Below are positions 33,078 through 41,388 of a stretch of 64,000 nt of DNA, piece by piece (the first letter of the stretch is position 1; every line of letters starts with the position of its first letter). The notes beneath the pieces are model-generated. The model was not told the DNA's origin. It saw only the letters and a list, made by a program, of their open reading frames with translations, and made no database searches. Source of the DNA: Gilliamella apis (lineage in GTDB: Bacteria > Pseudomonadota > Gammaproteobacteria > Enterobacterales > Orbaceae). The stretch lies in NCBI RefSeq assembly GCF_030758615.1, contig NZ_CP132381.1, forward strand, positions 2,480,001-2,544,000. The letters run 5' to 3'. Both the position numbers and the translations under genes were made by a program.

Positions 33078-34411
33078 TTGAACTTTTTGAACAGTATGAT
33101 GGACTTTTAAAACAAGATCACTGTATTAATGCGTGTGACAATTATATTGCTATTTTAAAGGAAAAAGACTCATACGAATACCAAGTTTTGCGAAAAGGTG
33201 AAAAACAGTCCTGCTACTCAATAAATTGCGAGAAAGAGTTATTCTATTTCAAAACGTCTTATTTTGTTGGAATCAATTGGATTGTTGAAAATAAACTCCC
33301 AATATATATACAACCAAAATTAAATAATGAATCAACGCAGATTGATTATATGCGAATGTTGTTAGATGCGATTGAAGAGCCCGAAAATCTAAAGCATCTA
33401 GATGATTTGTTATATATTTATTTTGATAAACCTCATATCCCAATAACACAAAAGCAAGATTTACTTTCTCCGTTCTTAATAGCCCTGTTTCTTAAAGTTA
33501 TGAAACAAATTGTAAAAAAAGGCTTAAAAAAATCTTATTATTCTAAAATCGAAAATCTTAATGCCCGCGTAAAAGGAAAAATTCTTGTCAGTAAAAATAT
33601 CAAACAGAATTTAGTTAGTGGTAAAAAAATTAACACAATCTGCCAATATCAAGAATTTGGCGTTAATTGTGATGAAAATAAAATTCTAAAAAAAGCCTAT
33701 CGTTTTTCCCAACGCGTCATTCAAAAATTTGAAAACGGATTTGATAAAACACCATTATTGCAGTGGATTAATTACATTCACCCTGCTTTTGAGCAGGTAT
33801 CTGATGATATTGATATAACAAAAATAAAAACCTTCAGAAGTAATCCGTTATATAAAGAGTATGATCAAGCGATCAAATTAGCATTACTGATTTTGAAACG
33901 TTACGCCTACAATATTAGTAATACCGAACAACAACGAATCATGACCCCACCTTTCTGGATTGATATGAGTAAATTGTTTGAATTATATGTTTATAAAAAA
34001 CTGAGAAATATATTTACATCAAAGGAAGTAAAATATCACTATAAAGCAAAATATCAGGAATTAGATTTTATCTTAAAATTTACTAACCAAGCAGATTTCA
34101 AATTTGTAATTGATACTAAATATAAACCTAAATACCACAATCAATCAGTAATTATTGAGGACATTAGACAAATAAGTGGTTATGCAAGAATTGAAAAAGT
34201 CTATAAAGAATTAAAAGTAACAGATTATCGACAAAATATCGATTGTTTAATTATATATTCTCATCAGAAGAGCGATGAAGATTTTACGATTAACCACTTT
34301 ATTTTAGATGATCAAAATGAAATACCTAAGTCTAATATACAAAAACTAAAAAAAGAATCAGGCTATGTTAATATCTACAAATTAGGAATTAAGCTTCCTG
34401 AGATACTTTAA
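33074..34411 (+). CDS. mcrC: McrC-type restriction endonuclease subunit
   Basis: Nuclease partner of the preceding McrB-like motor. The C-terminal PD-(D/E)xK core is visible: ELDFILKF followed about 15 residues later by FVIDTKYKPKY (D...DxK). The middle matches the McrC family through ILVSKNIKQN, CQYQEFGVNCDENKILKKAY and MSKLFELYVYKKL. 445 residues, a normal size for the longer McrC subgroup. Four-base overlap with mcrB indicates coupled translation. Base composition is at the AT-rich end of the window. Confidence 0.85.
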   Translation: MIELFEQYDGLLKQDHCINACDNYIAILKEKDSYEYQVLRKGEKQSCYSINCEKELFYFKTSYFVGINWIVENKLPIYIQPKLNNESTQIDYMRMLLDAIEEPENLKHLDDLLYIYFDKPHIPITQKQDLLSPFLIALFLKVMKQIVKKGLKKSYYSKIENLNARVKGKILVSKNIKQNLVSGKKINTICQYQEFGVNCDENKILKKAYRFSQRVIQKFENGFDKTPLLQWINYIHPAFEQVSDDIDITKIKTFRSNPLYKEYDQAIKLALLILKRYAYNISNTEQQRIMTPPFWIDMSKLFELYVYKKLRNIFTSKEVKYHYKAKYQELDFILKFTNQADFKFVIDTKYKPKYHNQSVIIEDIRQISGYARIEKVYKELKVTDYRQNIDCLIIYSHQKSDEDFTINHFILDDQNEIPKSNIQKLKKESGYVNIYKLGIKLPEIL

Positions 34412-34679
34412 TAAAAGTAGCTTTATTCTTTTACCATATTAATACTAAATAGTATTCGTTCCAAATTCTTCACAATTTTTAGCAGTTAATTCCCTAATTG
34501 CTTTTAGATAACGGTTATTTTAATTTATTGGTTTGTTGTAAAAATAATTGAGAAGTCTATACCATCTTACGAACATTTAATTAGTCAGGAAACGGTTATA
34601 AAATAAACCGGAATGGGGAAAGAAGCAAAAACCCCTTTCCTCAAAATTTTTTCATAGGAAAAGTTTTCATTGGAAAAGC
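34412..34679. other. Intergenic region between mcrC and the MerR gene
   Basis: 268 AT-rich bases between convergent genes. There is a weak imperfect inverted repeat (GGAAAG / CTTTCC, around 34616-34642) with a purine-rich loop, which could be a shared terminator, and two short direct repeats of the type CAT-N-GGAAAAG near 34650-34676. No gene is visible. Confidence 0.4.
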
Positions 34680-35111
34680 TTAGTTATTTGTTGTTTGATG
34701 AGCGGCTTTATAGTATTGTTTTTTAAATCTCAATAAAGCCAATTGCTCATTTAGTTGAGTTATAGTATCGATTAATATCTTTTCTTGTTGATTAATGATA
34801 GTTAGGCGCTCATCCAATGTTTCATCACCTTTAAGACACAGCTTGACATAGTGTTGAACATCTTTAATTGACATATTCGCGTTACGTAAACATTCAATTA
34901 GCTTTGCCCACTGTAAGTCGGCATCAGAAAAAAGTCGTTTTTCATTCTGGTCACGTTGCAAAAATGGAAATAAATTTAATGAATCATAATACCTTAATGT
35001 ATGCACAGATAAGCCTAACATTTTAGCTGCTTTAGTCACAGAGTATTTAGGTGTTTGGTTTAATTCACCATTTTGTGCAATTGATGCAATACAATCATTT
35101 ATATTTACCAT
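34680..35111 (-). CDS. MerR-family regulator, AdhR/NmlR-like
   Basis: The N-terminal winged helix-turn-helix reads YSVTKAAKMLGLSVHTLRYY, followed by the family DLQWAKLIECLRNANMSIKD segment and a coiled-coil dimerisation helix (EQLALLRFKKQYYKAA). Two cysteines, in IECLRN and VKLCLKGDET, stand where AdhR/NmlR-type regulators of aldehyde, thiol and electrophile stress have theirs; no metal-binding C-terminal motif is seen. About 143 residues from the ATG at 35111; other in-frame starts at 35123 and 35174 are possible. It is divergent from the EF4-like gene, and the operator between them fits this family. Confidence 0.82.
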   Translation of the reverse strand: MVNINDCIASIAQNGELNQTPKYSVTKAAKMLGLSVHTLRYYDSLNLFPFLQRDQNEKRLFSDADLQWAKLIECLRNANMSIKDVQHYVKLCLKGDETLDERLTIINQQEKILIDTITQLNEQLALLRFKKQYYKAAHQTTNN

Positions 35112-35176
35112 ATTTATACCCATGTTTTCATAAAAATCAATTAAATAGATTAGCAAGTATGATAATTTGGCCAAAC

Positions 35177-35206
35177 TTGACTTAGAGTTACTCTAACCAT
35201 TATAGT
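35177..35206 (+). promoter_or_regulatory. MerR-type operator-promoter for the EF4-like gene
   Basis: TTGACT (-35, 35177-35182) and TATAGT (-10, 35201-35206) with an 18-base spacer. A perfect dyad TTAGAGT-T-ACTCTAA (35182-35196) sits between them. An operator inside a lengthened spacer between two good hexamers is the hallmark of MerR-family activation. It points toward the gene at 35245. Confidence 0.75.
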
Positions 35207-35244
35207 TCACGCCAACATTTAAGAAAAGTATGGGAGAAATTAAC

Positions 35245-37041
35245 ATGAACCCAAATAATATAAGAAATTTTTGTATTATTGCCCATATCGATCACGGTAA
35301 ATCAACACTGGCAGATAGATTAATTGAGATGACCAATACTGTCTCTGAACGTGATATGAAAGAGCAATTATTAGATAACATGGATCTTGAAAGAGAACGT
35401 GGTATTACAATTAAGTTACAAACTGTACGCATGTACTATAAAGCTTCTAATAATATTGAATATGAACTTAATCTCATCGATACCCCTGGACATACTGATT
35501 TTAATTATGAAGTTTCACGCAGTTTAGCTGCTTGTGAAGGAGCTTTGTTGCTAGTTGATGCAACCCAAGGCGTACAAGCACAAACAATCGCTAATTTAAA
35601 ACTGGCTCAAGAGCAGAATTTAACTATTATTCCAGTTATCAATAAAGTCGATATGCCAAATGCGGATGTTGACAGCGTGATTAAAGAAATCGAAGAGTTA
35701 GATGGCATAAACTTAGATAAAGTTATTTTAGCTTCAGCTAAAACCGGCGTAGGAGTTGATAATATTTTAGAATCAATCGTTGAAAACATTCCTGCGCCAG
35801 AAGGTAATAAAGATAAGCAACTGCAAGCGTTAATCTTTGATTCTCATTATGATGTGTATCGCGGTGTCGTGCTACATGTACGCGTTTTTAACGGTGCCAT
35901 TCATACTGGAATGAAAATTAAAATGCTCAAAAGTGATATTGAATTTGAAGCATTACAAACTGGCGTATTTTTACCAGCAATGAAAACTGTTGATGTACTT
36001 GATTCAGGTGAAGTTGGATATATTTCGACTAATATTAAAATCGTCGCAAATGTCAAAGTCGGTGATACCCTAATTGATCCTAATCACCCAAATACCAAAG
36101 CAGTACCTGGTTATAAAGAAGTCAAACCTATGGTTTATGCTGGCTTATTTCCAATAAAAAATGAAGACCAAGAAAAACTTAAAGATGCGGTTGAAAAATT
36201 GTCCCTAAATGATTCTGCATTTATTTATAAACAAGAAAACTCAATGGCCCTTGGCGCAGGATTCCGTTGTGGTTTTTTAGGCATTTTACATATGGAGATT
36301 ATTCAAGAAAGACTTGAAAGAGAATATGGTATCGAAATACTCTCTACCTTTCCTAGTGTTGAATACCGTGTAACATTAAAAAATAGTGAAATCATCAATG
36401 TTAATAATCCTATGTTGTTACCGAGTTTTGAAAAAATTGACTATATTGAAGAACCATTTATAGATGCAGCAATTATTATTCCTATGGAAAATATTGGCGA
36501 AATTATGGAACTTTGTCAGGAAAAACGAGGTATCTACGTCGATATGATTTATCTGAATAATAAAATGGCAGAGTTGACCTTTAAACTGCCAATTTCAGAG
36601 ATTGCATACAATTTTTATGATTCACTTAAATCGATTACTCATGGCTATGCATCTATAGATTATCGTGATAGAAGTTATATTGCATCGGATTTGGTAAAAA
36701 TGGATATTTGGTTGAATGATGAAATTGTGGATGCATTTTCATTTATTTTACCTCGAGATAAAAGTTTTGAACGAGGTAAACAAATTGTTCAAAAGATGAA
36801 ACATGTTATTCCTCGTAAACTCTATCCTATGCCGGTTCAATCGGTAGTCGAAAATAAAGTCATTGCTCGGGAAGACATTCCACCATTACGTAAAAGTGTC
36901 ACCGGTCGTGGCTATTCGGGTTCGGCATCGAAAAAGAAAAAAATCGCTAAAAATATTAAAGAGAATAAGATAAGGCAACGTAAATTTGGTGGTGTTGATA
37001 TTCCACAAGAAGCATTCCATGCAGTATTAGATATCCATTAG
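35245..37041 (+). CDS. Divergent LepA/EF4-like translational GTPase (paralogue)
   Basis: Full-length EF4 family member, 598 residues. All G motifs are present: AHIDHGKST, RGITIK, DTPGHTDF, NKVD and SAKTGVG, then EF-G-like domains II, III and V and the LepA-specific C-terminal domain. It is closer by eye to lactobacillus-type LepA (SHYDVYRGVV, DAVEKLSLNDSAF) than to E. coli LepA. The C-terminal domain is unusual: the canonical NVLAKCYGGD loop that reaches the peptidyl-transferase centre is SVTGRGYSGS here. GGGAG lies 8 bases before the ATG at 35245; the ATG at 35230 overlaps that site. It is not next to lepB, and MerR control suggests a stress-inducible second EF4 rather than the housekeeping copy. 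Confidence 0.85.
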   Translation: MNPNNIRNFCIIAHIDHGKSTLADRLIEMTNTVSERDMKEQLLDNMDLERERGITIKLQTVRMYYKASNNIEYELNLIDTPGHTDFNYEVSRSLAACEGALLLVDATQGVQAQTIANLKLAQEQNLTIIPVINKVDMPNADVDSVIKEIEELDGINLDKVILASAKTGVGVDNILESIVENIPAPEGNKDKQLQALIFDSHYDVYRGVVLHVRVFNGAIHTGMKIKMLKSDIEFEALQTGVFLPAMKTVDVLDSGEVGYISTNIKIVANVKVGDTLIDPNHPNTKAVPGYKEVKPMVYAGLFPIKNEDQEKLKDAVEKLSLNDSAFIYKQENSMALGAGFRCGFLGILHMEIIQERLEREYGIEILSTFPSVEYRVTLKNSEIINVNNPMLLPSFEKIDYIEEPFIDAAIIIPMENIGEIMELCQEKRGIYVDMIYLNNKMAELTFKLPISEIAYNFYDSLKSITHGYASIDYRDRSYIASDLVKMDIWLNDEIVDAFSFILPRDKSFERGKQIVQKMKHVIPRKLYPMPVQSVVENKVIAREDIPPLRKSVTGRGYSGSASKKKKIAKNIKENKIRQRKFGGVDIPQEAFHAVLDIH

Positions 37042-37111
37042 CGTGATTGGATACTGATATCCTCATTAAAATTGACTTATTAGCTTATTATAAACAGCGG
37101 TTGAAAAGATA

Positions 37112-37137
37112 ATTTCACCGACGACCGTCGGTGAAAT
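37112..37137 (+). terminator. Terminator after the EF4-like gene
   Basis: Perfect 12-bp inverted repeat ATTTCACCGACG / CGTCGGTGAAAT separated by two bases, followed by CTTTT and a further T-rich tract, 70 bases after the stop. The strand it serves fits the EF4-like gene; it could also work for the convergent exporter gene. Confidence 0.7.
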
Positions 37138-37275
37138 CTTTTAATGCGTTTTTGTTTGGATTAATTAATCTTTAATATAAAGAAAAATTATTAAACTAAT
37201 TGCTAGATTTTAGTAGCGATAAACTAGCAATAAAATTTACCATACTAAGTTCATTCTTATCTAATATCCTGATCT

Positions 37276-39387
37276 TTAATGATTCACTGATGTGATATCA
37301 ATCACTCGATCGGCACTTGCTATTGTTGATGTTCGATGAGCAATAATGATACGTGTTATTTTTAATGAAGATATTGCATTATTAATTTTAGCTTCATTAT
37401 CTTCATCTAAATGACTTGTCGCTTCATCAAGAAATAACAAGCAAGGTTTACGATATAATGCCCTAGCAATCAATAAACGCTGTTTTTGCCCACCTGATAA
37501 ACTATTACCTAATTCGCTGACTAAGGTTTCATATCCCATGGGCATTTTCATAATTTCATTATGGATGTTACAGTGCTTAGCACATTCAACCAGCCATTCA
37601 TGATTTTTTTCATTATCGAAACTGGCGATATTATCAGAAATAGACCCTGCAAAAAGTTTATCATTTTGTAATACACTTCCAACAATATCTCTATAATTAT
37701 TGACACCAAACTTATAAATATCAATACCATTTATCAGAACTTCCCCTTGAGTTGGTTCTAGTAGGCCATTCATGACTTTCATCAAGGTTGTCTTTCCTGC
37801 ACCTGATGGACCAATAATTGCGACACTCTCACCAGCCTTAATTTTCATATTTATATTAGAAAAAATAGGCTGCGAAAGGTTATCATACTGATAAGCTATA
37901 TTATTCAGTTCAAATTCAACAGGGATATCTTTCGGTAATTGATTTTTTGATTCAATATCGTTTTCAGTGTTAGTCAATACAATATCGGTTAATCGTTCGG
38001 TATGTAAATTTAGCATTTTCAAATCTAATACCATATTTATCAGATTTGCTGCTTGTTCAGAAAATTGAGATCTGTATGCAGTAAATGCGATAAACATACC
38101 AAGTGTCATTTTGTCATTCATTACCAGCGATGCACCAACCCATAATATTAAAGTTTGCTCAACCAGCATAATTAATGTATTCACACCATTAAATATCATA
38201 TCTAATTTGGTTAGGCGAATATTGGCGTTAGTTGTATCAATATTCATATTAAGCCAATATTGAGCTCTAGACTCAGTGAGTTTTAATGATTTTAGTGTAT
38301 CAATACCATATAAACTCTCCATAAAATGGGAATTAGCTTTGGCCTCTTTCACAATCTTTTCTTCAGATGCTTGTCGATAACGCTGATAAGTTACCACTCT
38401 TAATATTATATAAATTAGAGTAAAACCGCAGACAATCCAAACCAACCAGCCACCATACAGTAGCATCATGATAAAGACACCGATTGTCATCAAAATGTTA
38501 ATAATACTACTCACGATACTTTTTGTTAGCGTTGAACGTATAACCTCTAATGAAACAAAACGAGACTGTATATCACCTAGTTTTCTTTTTTCAAAATAGG
38601 CTAAAGGTAACTTCATTAGATGCCCAAAAAGTCCTGCTTTCCATTGAATATCGACTAAAGATTCCATAACTAATGATGACCAAAATCGTAACATCGCAAT
38701 AAAAGTTCTAAACAAAATAAAGAACAGTAACCCAATGCAGATTAAACCTAATAAACTATGATCTTTGGCAATAATTACATGGTCCATAACCAATTGCGTT
38801 CCAATCGGAAGTAATAAATTAATGGATTCAATAATCAGAGACAGTGACAGAATTTTAACTAAAAACCCTTTTAAACCATCAATTTGAAACAACATTTTTA
38901 GCAAACTAAGCTGACTACGTTGTGTTCGTGGTTGAAACTCTTTATCTGGCCATAACTCAAGTGCTATCCCACTGAAATGCTTTGACATTTCATTTATACC
39001 CACTTCTCGACGACCAAATGCTGGATCATGTAAAATAAATTTGTTTCTTTTAACGGCAACCAATACCACAAAATGGTTAAGATCCCAGTGTAAGATACAG
39101 GGAGTTTTTAACTGGTTTATCTCATTTAAATCTAAAGAAAGAGGACGGCTTTGTAATTGAACGCAAGCCGACATATTAATTAATGTCGCAAGAGTGACAC
39201 CATGTGATGAAACCCCTATCTGATTTCGTAAACTAAATAAATCGACATTCATGCCATAATAGCGACAAATCATGGTTAAACAGGCTAGACCACATTCAGC
39301 AGCTTCGGTTTGCAAAATTTGTGGTATTTTTCTTCGCCATCCAAAATGTAAACTTTGAAGTATATGCTGAAATTGATTTCTAGCCAT
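37276..39387 (-). CDS. Bacteriocin/microcin ABC exporter with C39 leader peptidase (CvaB type)
   Basis: Peptidase-containing ABC transporter that cuts the double-glycine-type leader and exports the peptide. The N-terminal C39 domain (about residues 20-150) shows the catalytic Cys in QTEAAECGLACL, His in WDLNHFVVL and Asp in HDPAFGRRE. A six-helix membrane domain follows, then the ATPase with Walker A GPSGAGKTTLM, signature LSGGQKQRLLIARAL and Walker B LLFLDEATSHLD. About 703 residues from the ATG at 39387, with AGGA upstream. Overlaps the adaptor gene stop by 8 bases, so the two are coupled. The substrate is most likely the peptide encoded at 41069-41317. Confidence 0.9.
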   Translation of the reverse strand: MARNQFQHILQSLHFGWRRKIPQILQTEAAECGLACLTMICRYYGMNVDLFSLRNQIGVSSHGVTLATLINMSACVQLQSRPLSLDLNEINQLKTPCILHWDLNHFVVLVAVKRNKFILHDPAFGRREVGINEMSKHFSGIALELWPDKEFQPRTQRSQLSLLKMLFQIDGLKGFLVKILSLSLIIESINLLLPIGTQLVMDHVIIAKDHSLLGLICIGLLFFILFRTFIAMLRFWSSLVMESLVDIQWKAGLFGHLMKLPLAYFEKRKLGDIQSRFVSLEVIRSTLTKSIVSSIINILMTIGVFIMMLLYGGWLVWIVCGFTLIYIILRVVTYQRYRQASEEKIVKEAKANSHFMESLYGIDTLKSLKLTESRAQYWLNMNIDTTNANIRLTKLDMIFNGVNTLIMLVEQTLILWVGASLVMNDKMTLGMFIAFTAYRSQFSEQAANLINMVLDLKMLNLHTERLTDIVLTNTENDIESKNQLPKDIPVEFELNNIAYQYDNLSQPIFSNINMKIKAGESVAIIGPSGAGKTTLMKVMNGLLEPTQGEVLINGIDIYKFGVNNYRDIVGSVLQNDKLFAGSISDNIASFDNEKNHEWLVECAKHCNIHNEIMKMPMGYETLVSELGNSLSGGQKQRLLIARALYRKPCLLFLDEATSHLDEDNEAKINNAISSLKITRIIIAHRTSTIASADRVIDITSVNH

Positions 39388-40672
39388 TGATTGGTCCTGT
39401 AATACTTTTCTGAATATCATAAAAAGGTGATAGCATCCATTGATAAATAGGTCTTTTCTCTAAAAATAGAGTAATATCAGCTTTCATACCATTAGTTAAT
39501 TTAATCTTCTTATTGAACTTAGCCATTTGCTGTTTATCAAGCGATACCATTACTTTGTAATATGCTTGGTAATTAATGGTGTTTTGCGATAGTGGAGAAC
39601 TGCTATAAGTCGACATTTCTTGATTAGAAGCCGGCACCTTAGATATTGACATAATTTTACCGGAAAACTGACCGAATTTTTGATATGGATAAGCTTCATA
39701 ACGAATATTAAGTTTATCATTAACCGAGATATAAGGAACGCTATCATTAGGAACCCAAAGCACTAAATAATAACCATTAGTGTTCGCAGGAATAATTTGC
39801 GCAAGACTATCATCATTTTTTACCATCTGCCCTTCTGTAACACTTAGTGATTCAATACGACCATCACTAGGCGCACTTATAATTAACATTCCTCTGGCGT
39901 TAACTTCAGTTAATTGACGTTGTAAATCATTTAATTGATATTGGTATTCAGATATTTTGTTATCAAAATCAGCTATCTTGGTCACTAATTCACTGTTGAG
40001 CTGAATAATGCCTAATTTTTCTTGGATGATTTGATTCTGTAGTGATTGATAGGCGTTTTGTTGTTGATAGTATAAATATCTTTGATTATTAAATTGTTCA
40101 TTATTAATAAGTCCCTTCTTTTGGTAAACAGCAAAGTTCTGCATGCTTTCATACATATCTGTCATACCTTTTTCGGCATTTTTAACCAAAGATAAAGATT
40201 CTTGATGGGATTTATTATACTCGTCTATTTGTTGCTGTAGCGCATTTAATGTGATCTGCTTGTTTTCAGTTAGTGTGGCAATAATTTTCGATATATTATT
40301 AATTTGATTATTAATTGCTTCAACTGTTATTTGGGTTACATTACCTGACTGTGTGGTTCGGCTTACATCTAATTCATAAATAGGATCGCCTTTTTTAACT
40401 ATATCGCCAACTTTAACATGACTATTAGTAATGAAACCTTGCTGTGGTGCAAATAGATTAATAGCTCTTGGTTGAGTGGTAATTTCACCAGCGACATTAA
40501 TTCGTCGAGTATAGGTGCCGAATATTACCGTGAGTAATAAAATGATAATAAAGATAATTGATAATAAGAAAACTAACCATGCTGAACATCCTTTAAGTAA
40601 TAATGCCTTTCCCATCCATTTAGCTTTTTGGTAATTAACAGCTTCTTGACGAAACAATCGATTATCTTCCAT
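39380..40672 (-). CDS. HlyD-family membrane fusion protein (CvaA-like)
   Basis: Periplasmic adaptor of a type I secretion system. One N-terminal membrane helix (about residues 32-54: LVFLLSIIFIIILLLTVIF), then a barrel-sandwich biotinyl-lipoyl-like segment (FAPQQGFITNSHVKVGDIVK), a long coiled-coil hairpin (about residues 105-250) and the second lipoyl half (SAPSDGRIESLSVTEGQMV), ending in a beta-barrel domain. 430 residues. It should join the downstream ABC exporter to a TolC-type outer-membrane channel encoded elsewhere. Confidence 0.9.
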   Translation of the reverse strand: MEDNRLFRQEAVNYQKAKWMGKALLLKGCSAWLVFLLSIIFIIILLLTVIFGTYTRRINVAGEITTQPRAINLFAPQQGFITNSHVKVGDIVKKGDPIYELDVSRTTQSGNVTQITVEAINNQINNISKIIATLTENKQITLNALQQQIDEYNKSHQESLSLVKNAEKGMTDMYESMQNFAVYQKKGLINNEQFNNQRYLYYQQQNAYQSLQNQIIQEKLGIIQLNSELVTKIADFDNKISEYQYQLNDLQRQLTEVNARGMLIISAPSDGRIESLSVTEGQMVKNDDSLAQIIPANTNGYYLVLWVPNDSVPYISVNDKLNIRYEAYPYQKFGQFSGKIMSISKVPASNQEMSTYSSSPLSQNTINYQAYYKVMVSLDKQQMAKFNKKIKLTNGMKADITLFLEKRPIYQWMLSPFYDIQKSITGPING

Positions 40673-40995
40673 ACAATATGTTACCTATTTTTCCTTACCA
40701 TTAAGTAGCTACGATATATTTATTATTTCTATTTATATAGTTAAGTATGTAAACTTTATTTTTTATAAGACTATCATATTGAAAATATGCTAATTATTTT
40801 CGACTTTACTGTGATATTTCTATTTCTTAATGTATAAACAAACCAATTAGAGAGTGTTAATTAATTTTTAAAATAATTAAAACTAGCATCTAAATTAATT
40901 TGGCATTTTATAATTTAAAGATAATGACTTATTGAAAAATTGCTAAATCTTAGTTTAAGATGGCTTTGTTTCAATTCACTAGATGACATTTCAAA
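40673..40995. other. Gene-free gap between exporter genes and precursor gene
   Basis: Very AT-rich; no open frame long enough for a typical immunity protein was found on either strand. It may contain a separate promoter for the exporter genes, since a terminator-like hairpin ends the precursor transcript. Confidence 0.5.
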
Positions 40996-40997
40996 AT

Positions 40998-41032
40998 AAA
41001 ACGAGAAACGAATCTCGCTTCCCGTTTTACCA
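40998..41032 (-). terminator. Terminator-like hairpin after the bacteriocin precursor
   Basis: On the minus strand a stem GAAGCGA / TCGTTTC (one G:U pair) with a 3-base loop is followed by CGTTTTATTTT. It lies about 45 bases after the precursor stop and would make the peptide mRNA more abundant than the exporter mRNA. Confidence 0.55.
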
Positions 41033-41068
41033 CTTTAAACAATATAAATTAAGGACAATCAGCTACTA

Positions 41069-41317
41069 CTATCTTTTACCAAGACCGATTAGGCCTAAAC
41101 CTGCACCGATAATTTGGCTAATAGCACCGATACCAGCTTCAACGATTTGACCGATACCTTGGCCTAAAGCGCCACCAGCTTGTTGACCTAAACCACCATT
41201 GTTTGGATTTTTAGCATCAATGATCCAACCGATACCTTTACCTAAAGCACCACCTGCATCAGCGATGAAACCAGCACCAGATACTTGTTCAACTTCTACT
41301 TTGTTTAATTCTTTCAT
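41069..41317 (-). CDS. Small Gly-rich bacteriocin/microcin precursor with double-glycine-type leader
   Basis: 82 residues. The first 15 (MKELNKVEVEQVSGA) match the leader pattern recognised by C39 peptidases (compare the colicin V leader ending LDSVSGG), here with Gly-Ala at the cut. The predicted mature peptide of 67 residues begins GFIADAGG, contains no cysteine, is very rich in Gly, Ala and Ile and ends with GLGKR. An internal duplication is plain: residues 21-35 (AGGALGKGIGWIIDA) and 47-61 (AGGALGQGIGQIVEA). Amphipathic or membrane-active action is an inference. AAGGA lies 8 bases before the ATG. The exporter genes lie downstream in the same orientation; no immunity gene was identified. 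Confidence 0.8.
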   Translation of the reverse strand: MKELNKVEVEQVSGAGFIADAGGALGKGIGWIIDAKNPNNGGLGQQAGGALGQGIGQIVEAGIGAISQIIGAGLGLIGLGKR

Positions 41318-41363
41318 TTTGTTTTCCTTATTCCAAAAAATTAATTTTAAATTTAAATCTAAC

Positions 41364-41388
41364 CGATACCAATTAACACATGGTATCG
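41364..41388. promoter_or_regulatory. Inverted repeat upstream of the bacteriocin gene
   Basis: Perfect 8-bp arms CGATACCA / TGGTATCG separated by 9 bases, 47 bases upstream of the precursor start codon. It could be an operator or a 5' leader hairpin. No regulator gene is adjacent. Confidence 0.45.

Noticed and set aside
37112..37137. Inverted repeat as a mobile-element end
   Set aside because: No transposase or matching partner repeat is nearby; position after a stop codon and the trailing T tract fit a terminator.
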